Source: Flavobacterium sp. MDT1-60
Lineage (GTDB): Bacteria > Bacteroidota > Bacteroidia > Flavobacteriales > Flavobacteriaceae
Reading direction: 5' to 3'
Assembly (NCBI RefSeq): GCF_014844035.1
Contig: NZ_CP062159.1
Coordinates: 2,418,001-2,482,000 of the forward strand
Length of the DNA: 64,000 nt
In this document: positions 58,359 to 64,000 of the stretch, piece after piece
Layout: each line of letters begins with the position of its first letter
How positions within the stretch are numbered: position 1 is the first letter of the stretch
Translations under genes and position numbers: made by a program
Notes under the pieces: generated by a model
Databases searched by the model: none
Seen by the model: only the letters and a program-made list of their open reading frames with translations
Told to the model about the DNA's origin: nothing

Positions 58359-59927
58359 ATGACAATAAATATAATTAAAAGAACAGCAATATGCTTCTCT
58401 TTACTTGCAGCGGTTAGTTGTACAGATAATTTTGAGGAGATAAATACAAACCCTGTGGGGGCTACGACACCACAATTAGAACAAGATTTTAATAACATTA
58501 AAAGTTTATTCAAACCAACTTTTAATAGATTATTTATCTCTGATGTTACCTGGCAATATCAATTGCAACAAAGTTTGCAGGCCGATGGATGGTCGGGTTA
58601 CATGACTACTCCAGTTCCTTTTGGAAACTTAAATAACCACGATTACGCTTTAAATCCAGGTTGGAACGGATATGCATGGGATGATGCTTATGTAAATATC
58701 ATTGCAAATCTTTATAAAGTAGAGCAAAGAGCAAAAGGAAAATATGATCAGTTTTATGCATGGTCATTAATTTTTAAAACTGCTACAATGCAAAGAATTA
58801 CAGATATGTATGGACCTGCAGTATTTTCTAAATATGGAAGCGAAAGCGGAGCTCTTTATGATTCTCAAAAAGACATTTATACTCAAATGTTTAAAGATTT
58901 AGATTTTGCAGTTGCAGAACTAACGAAGAGAATTAATGCAGGCGAGGCATCTACATTCGAAGGAACTGACTTGTCTTCGTATAATGGAGATTACACACAA
59001 TGGGTTAAATATGCAAATTCACTTCGTTTAAGATTGGCTATGCGTATTGTTAAAGTTGATCCTGCATTAGCTAAAACAGAAGCTGAAAAAGCTGTAAATA
59101 ATACAATTGGTGTTTTCAAAGTTAACGCTGACGTAATGAAAATTAAATCTCCGGTTGACCTTAACGTAATTGATCAAATGAGCCACTCATGGGTAGGTTT
59201 ATTTATGGGAGCTGACATGGAGTCTATCTTAGGTGGTTACGGAGATCCTCGTATGGCTAAGTACTGGAATACTGCTGAAATTACACCTGGACAATACAAA
59301 GGAGTAAGAACAGGTATTGTTTATCCGTCCGGAACTACTTATGCTAAATTTTCTCAAACAGGTTCTAGAACTGCTACTGGAGAGGTTACATGGATGTCTA
59401 CTGCTGAAGTTTATTTCCTAAGAGCTGAAGGAGCTTTAAGAGGATGGAATATGGGTGGAACAGGTAAAGATTTATATGAGGCAGGTATCAAGGCTTCTTT
59501 TGATCAAAATGGTGTTGAAGGTGCAGCAGCTTATATTGCAGATAATGTAAAAGTAGCTAAAGATTATGTAGATCCATTATTCCCAGCAAATAATGCACCA
59601 GCAGTTTCTAAAGTAACTGTAGCGTGGGGCGTAACAAATGAAATCAATTTAGAAAAAATTATTACTCAAAAATGGATTGCTACTTATCCTGATGGACAAG
59701 AAGCATGGTCTGAGTTCAGAAGAACGGGTTACCCAAAATTATTTAGAATTACAAATAACAAAAGTGGTGGTGTAATTAGTACTGAACTTGGAGTTAGAAG
59801 ACTTCCTTTTGCACAGTCTGAAGGTGCAAACAACCCTAAAGGAGTTGAGTCAGGAGTTGCAGTACTAGGCGGTCCAGATAACGGAGCCACCAGACTTTGG
59901 TGGGATGTTAACAAAGCAAACTTCTAA
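58359..59927 (+). CDS. SusD/RagB-family nutrient-binding lipoprotein (SusD-like_2 type)
   Basis: The 522-residue product has a lipobox (CFSLLAAVSCTDNF, Cys near residue 21). Family landmarks are EEINTNPVGATTPQLEQDF near residue 26, WSGYMTTPVPFGNLNN near 85, ATMQRITDMYGPAVFSKYG near 147 and the C-terminal WRRTGYPKLF-like block (WSEFRRTGYPKLF). It caps the SusC barrel and captures glycan on the cell surface. Its composition fits SusD-like_2 rather than classical SusD. It is in one operon with susC; a strong hairpin separates it from nagB. Confidence 0.95.
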   Translation: MTINIIKRTAICFSLLAAVSCTDNFEEINTNPVGATTPQLEQDFNNIKSLFKPTFNRLFISDVTWQYQLQQSLQADGWSGYMTTPVPFGNLNNHDYALNPGWNGYAWDDAYVNIIANLYKVEQRAKGKYDQFYAWSLIFKTATMQRITDMYGPAVFSKYGSESGALYDSQKDIYTQMFKDLDFAVAELTKRINAGEASTFEGTDLSSYNGDYTQWVKYANSLRLRLAMRIVKVDPALAKTEAEKAVNNTIGVFKVNADVMKIKSPVDLNVIDQMSHSWVGLFMGADMESILGGYGDPRMAKYWNTAEITPGQYKGVRTGIVYPSGTTYAKFSQTGSRTATGEVTWMSTAEVYFLRAEGALRGWNMGGTGKDLYEAGIKASFDQNGVEGAAAYIADNVKVAKDYVDPLFPANNAPAVSKVTVAWGVTNEINLEKIITQKWIATYPDGQEAWSEFRRTGYPKLFRITNNKSGGVISTELGVRRLPFAQSEGANNPKGVESGVAVLGGPDNGATRLWWDVNKANF

Positions 59928-59962
59928 GAATATAAGATCAAAAGAATTTTAGTTTGGTTAGT

Positions 59963-59998
59963 AAATGGTATAAGCGATGCAAGTTGCTTATACCATTT
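59963..59998. promoter_or_regulatory. Perfect 13-bp hairpin between susD and nagB
   Basis: AAATGGTATAAGC (59963-59975) and GCTTATACCATTT (59986-59998) pair perfectly around a 10-base loop. No T-run follows (TTTCAAAACC), so it is more likely an mRNA-processing or stability element, or a partial terminator, within the operon. Confidence 0.65.
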
Positions 59999-60033
59999 CA
60001 AAACCAACTTAATAATTACCAAAAAAGAAAAAA

Positions 60034-61971
60034 ATGAAAAGTGCTTTAGAAATAAAACCTGATATTAGCTATAAAAGTGCAGGGAAATTTGAAGAAACCC
60101 GATTTGAAAAAATCCACAATGAGATCTTCAAAAGTTCTGCAGAAGCTTCAGTAATTGTAGCGCATGAAATCGCTCAGTTAATTAGATCTAAACAAGAAAA
60201 AAATAAATCTTGTGTATTAGGTTTAGCAACAGGTTCTTCTCCTATAAAAGTATATGAGGAATTAGTTAGAATGCACAGAGAAGAAGGACTAAGTTTTAGC
60301 AATGTAATCACTTTTAATTTGGATGAATATTATCCGATGACAAAAGAGAACAATCAGAGCTATCATTATTTCATGCATCAGCACCTTTTTAATCATATTG
60401 ATATAAAGCCTGAAAATGTAAATATTCCTGACGGTACAGTAGCAATTGATGAATTAAATCAATACTGTATCGATTACGAAATGAATATTAAAAGCGCCGG
60501 AGGTCTTGATTTTCAATTATTAGGTATCGGACGTACAGGTCACGTAGGTTTCAATGAACCGGGATCTCACATTAACTCTGGTACAAGAATTATTACATTG
60601 GATCATATTACAAGAGTAGATGCTTCATCTGACTTTAATGGTATTGATAACGTTCCAAAAAGAGCGATTACCATGGGAGTTTCTACGATCATGAGATCAA
60701 AAAGAATCGTATTAATGGCTTGGGGACAAAACAAAGCCGATATCATCAAAAGAACTATTCAGGGTGATATCAGTTCAGAAGTTCCTGCTACATTTTTACA
60801 AAATCATCCAAATGCAACTTTCGTATTAGATCAGTCTGCAGCGGTAGAATTAACGCGTTTTAAAACACCTTGGTTAGTTGGAGAATGTATCTGGACACAA
60901 GAATTAAAAAGCAAAGCGATTGTTTGGTTATGCCAAAAAACAAAACAATCTATTTTAAAATTAACAGACAGGGATTACAACAACAACGGAATGTCTGATC
61001 TTTTGGCACAAGAAGGTTCTGCTTATGATTTGAACATTAATATGTTCAATGTATTACAGCATACCATCACAGGATGGCCAGGTGGAAAACCAAATACAGA
61101 TGATTCACATCGTCCGGAAAGAGCCAATCCTGCAAAAAAACGAGTAATTCTTTTTAGTCCACATCCTGATGATGATGTGATTTCTATGGGAGGAACTTTT
61201 TCAAAATTGATAAAACAAGGTCACGATGTACATGTTGTATATCAAACCTCTGGAAATATAGCGGTTACAGATGACGAGGCATTAAAATTTGCTGAAGTTG
61301 CCAAAGATTTTATTGGTGAAGCAGGAAGTGGAATAAATTTCAAATCTGTTATTGAATTTTTGAATAAAAAATCAGAAAATCAAATCGATTCTTTAGAAGT
61401 TCGAAAATTAAAAGGACTAATCAGAAGAAGAGAATCTTATGCCGCAACAAGATACATTGGCTTAAAAGATGAAAATACACATTTTCTGGATCTTCCTTTT
61501 TATGAAACAGGACAAGTGAAGAAAAATCCGCTAGGGCCGGAAGATATTGCTATCGTAAAAGATATTATCGCTAAAATAAAACCACACCAGGTATTTGCTG
61601 CCGGAGATCTTGCCGATCCACACGGAACACATGAAGTTTGTCTTAATGCTATTTTCGCAGCCATGAAAGAATTGAAGCCAGAAAAATATATGGATGATTG
61701 CTGGTTATGGTTGTACCGAGGAGCCTGGCATGAATGGGATATTCATGAAATTGATATGGCCGTTCCGCTTTCTCCATCAGAAGTATTATTAAAACGTCAT
61801 GCAATTTTATATCACCAGTCTCAAAAAGACAGGGTTATGTTTCAAGGAAACGATTCAAGAGAATTTTGGGTTAGGGCAGAAGACCGTAATAAAAATACAG
61901 CCATCTTATACGATGAACTAGGTTTGGCAGAATACGAAGCAATTGAAGCCTTCAAACGCTTTGATTACTAA
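60034..61971 (+). CDS. nagB: Glucosamine-6-phosphate deaminase fused to PIG-L/LmbE deacetylase domain
   Basis: The 645-residue protein has two parts. Residues 30-300 form a NagB domain: VLGLATGSSPIKVYEEL near 59, NLDEYYPM near 95 with the general-base Asp, and GIGRTGHVGFNEPGS near 168, which keeps the ring-opening His and Glu. The E. coli Asp two residues before that His is Thr here. Residues 365-640 form a PIG-L/LmbE domain with FSPHPDDDVISMGGT (zinc motif) and DPHGTHEVC. NagB converts GlcN-6-P to fructose-6-P and ammonia; PIG-L enzymes remove N-acetyl groups from GlcNAc derivatives. Such fusions are known in Bacteroidota. The second domain could deacetylate GlcNAc-6-P, but that is inference. 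Confidence 0.93.
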   Translation: MKSALEIKPDISYKSAGKFEETRFEKIHNEIFKSSAEASVIVAHEIAQLIRSKQEKNKSCVLGLATGSSPIKVYEELVRMHREEGLSFSNVITFNLDEYYPMTKENNQSYHYFMHQHLFNHIDIKPENVNIPDGTVAIDELNQYCIDYEMNIKSAGGLDFQLLGIGRTGHVGFNEPGSHINSGTRIITLDHITRVDASSDFNGIDNVPKRAITMGVSTIMRSKRIVLMAWGQNKADIIKRTIQGDISSEVPATFLQNHPNATFVLDQSAAVELTRFKTPWLVGECIWTQELKSKAIVWLCQKTKQSILKLTDRDYNNNGMSDLLAQEGSAYDLNINMFNVLQHTITGWPGGKPNTDDSHRPERANPAKKRVILFSPHPDDDVISMGGTFSKLIKQGHDVHVVYQTSGNIAVTDDEALKFAEVAKDFIGEAGSGINFKSVIEFLNKKSENQIDSLEVRKLKGLIRRRESYAATRYIGLKDENTHFLDLPFYETGQVKKNPLGPEDIAIVKDIIAKIKPHQVFAAGDLADPHGTHEVCLNAIFAAMKELKPEKYMDDCWLWLYRGAWHEWDIHEIDMAVPLSPSEVLLKRHAILYHQSQKDRVMFQGNDSREFWVRAEDRNKNTAILYDELGLAEYEAIEAFKRFDY

Positions 61972-62122
61972 AATTAATTTCAGATTCGGTTAGCGAATCA
62001 AATTTCAAAATTCAGATTGATTTTATAACGAAAGTGAGGTTCAATAGAAGTCATTCTGAGTTTTGTTTCTTTTATCTATTTATTAATGTTATCCCAGGAT
62101 AGCATCTTTCAAACACAATAAA

Positions 62123-64000
62123 ATGAAATATTTATTAGTCCTACTACTAGCGGGTTTAACTTCTAGTGCTCAAATTCAAAAAGAGCAACTAAATCTTATG
62201 CCCTGGCCTCAAAGTGTTGTTTTAAACGATGGAAATTTTACTTTAACCAAAAATTTTAAAGTAAATATTACCGGAAATCCAAATCCAAGAATTTTTGGAG
62301 GTGTGACCCGTTTCTTACGACGATTAGATGGTAGAGCCGGTATTTTTTTCGAACAGGGTTTTATTACAAAGTTAAATGAAGTTCCAACAGCAGAACTTCA
62401 GATTAACTGTACTAAAAGCGGGAAAATTGGTTTGTATGAGGATGAAAGCTATCATTTAGACATTAAACAAAATAATATTACAATTAATGCAACAAGCGAT
62501 TTAGGAGCTTTACATGGTCTTGAAACGTTATTGCAGCTGTTGCAAAATAATAATACCTCATTTTATTTTCCAAATGCACAAATTTCAGATTTTCCGAGAT
62601 TTACCTGGAGAGGTTTGATGATAGATGCTTCAAGACATTTTCAGCCGGTTGACGTTATCAAAAGAAATATTGATGGATTGGCTGCAATGAAAATGAATGT
62701 TTTTCACTGGCATTTAGTAGACGATCAGGGTTGGAGAATTGAAATGAAAAAACATCCAAAACTAATTGAATTAGCTTCAGATGGAATGTATTACACACAA
62801 GAGGAAATTAAAAATATCGTAAAATATGCTGATGAACGCGGTATTTTGATAGTTCCGGAAATAGATGTTCCTGGTCACGGATCTGCAATACTTACGGCTT
62901 ACCCGGAAATTGGTAGCAAAGTGATTACGCTGACTGGTGGAACTTCAGAAAAAAATATTCAGGGTACAGCAATCGCTACCTATGGAATTGAAAGAAATGC
63001 CGGTATTTTTTCGCCAACATTAGATCCTTCAAATCCTAAAACATACCAATTATTAAGCGAACTTTTTGATGAGGTTTGCCCTTTGTTTCCCGGAGCTTAT
63101 TTTCATATCGGGGGAGATGAAAATGAAGGGAAAGACTGGGATGCAAACCCGAAAATTCAAGCATTCAAAAAGAAAAACAACTTAGCGACAAACCACGAAT
63201 TGCAGACTTATTTTACCATGCAGTTAGTACCGATGCTTAAAAAACACGGTAAGCAATTAATGGGCTGGGAAGAAATTTTGACAAAAAACATGTCAAAAGA
63301 GGCTATTATCCATTCCTGGAGAGGGCCTAACGAAGGCGTAGTAGCTGGTCAATCATTAGTTGATGCGGTAAAAAAAGGATATAAAACAGTATTGTCAAAT
63401 GGATATTATATTGATTTGATGTATCCGGTTGAGAGTCATTATTTGAATGATCCAATGCCAAAAGGCGCCGATTTATCAACGGAAGAAAAAGCCAGAATCT
63501 TAGGAGGTGAAGCCACTATGTGGACAGAGCTTGCAACATCAACAACAATAGATTCCAGAGTTTGGCCAAGAACAGCTGCTATCGCAGAAAGACTTTGGTC
63601 GGCAGAAAATATTACAGATGTTGAGAACATGCGTAAACGTCTTGATGTAATTTCATTTAGACTGGAAGAATTAGGATTGACGCATATTCGCAATAAAGAA
63701 GTAATCTTAAGAAATGTCGCCAACAATCAAAATACACAAGCATTAAATGAATTCACAAATGTTTGCGAACCTTTAAAAGGATATAAACGTAATAAAGGCG
63801 GAACTGAATACCAAATGTATTCTCCATTTACATTATTTGCAGATGCCTGTACACCTGACGCTAAAGACTCTTTAGCTTTTGATGCGGCAGTTACCCAATA
63901 TTTAGCAAACAAATCGCCTGAAAATAAAGCAAAATTGATTGCATTTTTCAACAAATGGATTACTATGAATAAAGGATTAATTGAGCTGAGTTCCACTGCG
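62123..64000 (+). CDS. Beta-N-acetylhexosaminidase, GH20 (3' end outside window)
   Basis: The ATG at 62123 opens 626 codons without a stop, running off the window. A signal peptide (MKYLLVLLLAGLTSSAQ) is followed by a GH20b-type N-terminal domain (residues 24-150; LMPWPQSVVLNDGNF, ATSDLGALHGLETLLQLLQ). The GH20 barrel follows: FTWRGLMIDASRHFQP near 172, MKMNVFHWHLVDDQGWRIE near 192, VPEIDVPGHGSA near 248, FHIGGDENEGKDW near 331 with the catalytic Asp-Glu pair, and SWRGPNEG. It releases terminal GlcNAc from chitooligosaccharides or glycans in the periplasm or at the surface. It follows nagB by 151 bases. Confidence 0.93.
   Translation, partial: MKYLLVLLLAGLTSSAQIQKEQLNLMPWPQSVVLNDGNFTLTKNFKVNITGNPNPRIFGGVTRFLRRLDGRAGIFFEQGFITKLNEVPTAELQINCTKSGKIGLYEDESYHLDIKQNNITINATSDLGALHGLETLLQLLQNNNTSFYFPNAQISDFPRFTWRGLMIDASRHFQPVDVIKRNIDGLAAMKMNVFHWHLVDDQGWRIEMKKHPKLIELASDGMYYTQEEIKNIVKYADERGILIVPEIDVPGHGSAILTAYPEIGSKVITLTGGTSEKNIQGTAIATYGIERNAGIFSPTLDPSNPKTYQLLSELFDEVCPLFPGAYFHIGGDENEGKDWDANPKIQAFKKKNNLATNHELQTYFTMQLVPMLKKHGKQLMGWEEILTKNMSKEAIIHSWRGPNEGVVAGQSLVDAVKKGYKTVLSNGYYIDLMYPVESHYLNDPMPKGADLSTEEKARILGGEATMWTELATSTTIDSRVWPRTAAIAERLWSAENITDVENMRKRLDVISFRLEELGLTHIRNKEVILRNVANNQNTQALNEFTNVCEPLKGYKRNKGGTEYQMYSPFTLFADACTPDAKDSLAFDAAVTQYLANKSPENKAKLIAFFNKWITMNKGLIELSSTA

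Noticed and set aside
61983..61999. Small hairpin (GATTCG/CGAATC) after nagB as terminator
   Set aside because: Only 6 bp and no T-run; the operon may well continue into the GH20 gene.

Overview
The window is AT-rich chromosomal DNA of a Bacteroidota bacterium, almost certainly a Flavobacterium. Supporting signs are SusC/SusD outer-membrane nutrient uptake genes, a BshA-type bacillithiol gene, a TTG(N19)TAtaTTTG promoter in front of the SRP RNA, the fused NagB/PIG-L protein, and palindromic repeats of a kind I associate with that genus. Most genes are ordinary chromosomal genes. No tRNA, rRNA, CRISPR array, transposase or prophage was seen.

Layout. (1) 1-9.2 kb is an accessory polymorphic-toxin locus. 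It holds the 3' part of a giant TcdB/SpvB-type RHS protein, whose tip resembles an L,D-transpeptidase-like (Tlde1) cell-wall toxin. A small lipoprotein follows and is the probable immunity protein. Next come a gene-poor spacer, a broken displaced copy of the RHS core, and a frameshifted secreted-protein gene. (2) 9.4-17.1 kb holds a VanX-like peptidase, a minus-strand set (AI-2E family permease, THUMP-like methyltransferase, small secreted protein), an M43 metalloprotease lipoprotein, and tsaD-rsmE followed by a DUF4159 gene and a TrmH-family gene. A perfect 27-bp inverted repeat lies between rsmE and the DUF4159 gene. (3) 17.3-25.6 kb holds a TamB homologue and then a sugar-phosphate cluster: pfkA, gap, GlcNAc kinase, methylglyoxal synthase. 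(4) 25.6-33.8 kb has lptD and ridA divergent from an N-acetylmuramoyl-L-alanine amidase, an MlaD/MCE protein, and two HdrC/HdrB-like Fe-S proteins. (5) 33.8-40.7 kb holds bshA, a PrcB-like lipoprotein, an outer-membrane protein, an LpxH-family hydrolase, chorismate synthase and a dicarboxylate/amino-acid symporter. (6) 41-49.1 kb holds a hybrid histidine kinase and an RhlE-type helicase (both frameshifted in A/T runs), hutG, hutI and a glutaminyl cyclase. (7) 49.2-51.6 kb holds SRP RNA, an SDR oxidoreductase and an FSA-type transaldolase. (8) 51.6-64 kb is a GlcNAc/chitooligosaccharide utilisation locus: sugar permease, LytS/LytR-type two-component system, SusC, SusD, NagB-PIG-L fusion and a GH20 hexosaminidase that runs off the window.

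How the parts fit. GH20, SusCD and the permease would release and import GlcNAc. The GlcNAc kinase at 24.4 kb would phosphorylate it. The NagB-PIG-L fusion would convert GlcNAc-6-P or GlcN-6-P to fructose-6-P, which PfkA and GAPDH then use. A perfect GAAAACGTTTTC palindrome before susC, and a related AAACGTTT core before pfkA, could link the two sets through one LacI-type regulator. That link is inference.

Three genes are broken by single-base changes in 6-7 base A/T runs. This is either a sequence-quality signature or real decay, and should be settled before any of them is called dead. The most interesting regions are the RHS toxin/immunity/orphan-core locus and the GlcNAc locus.
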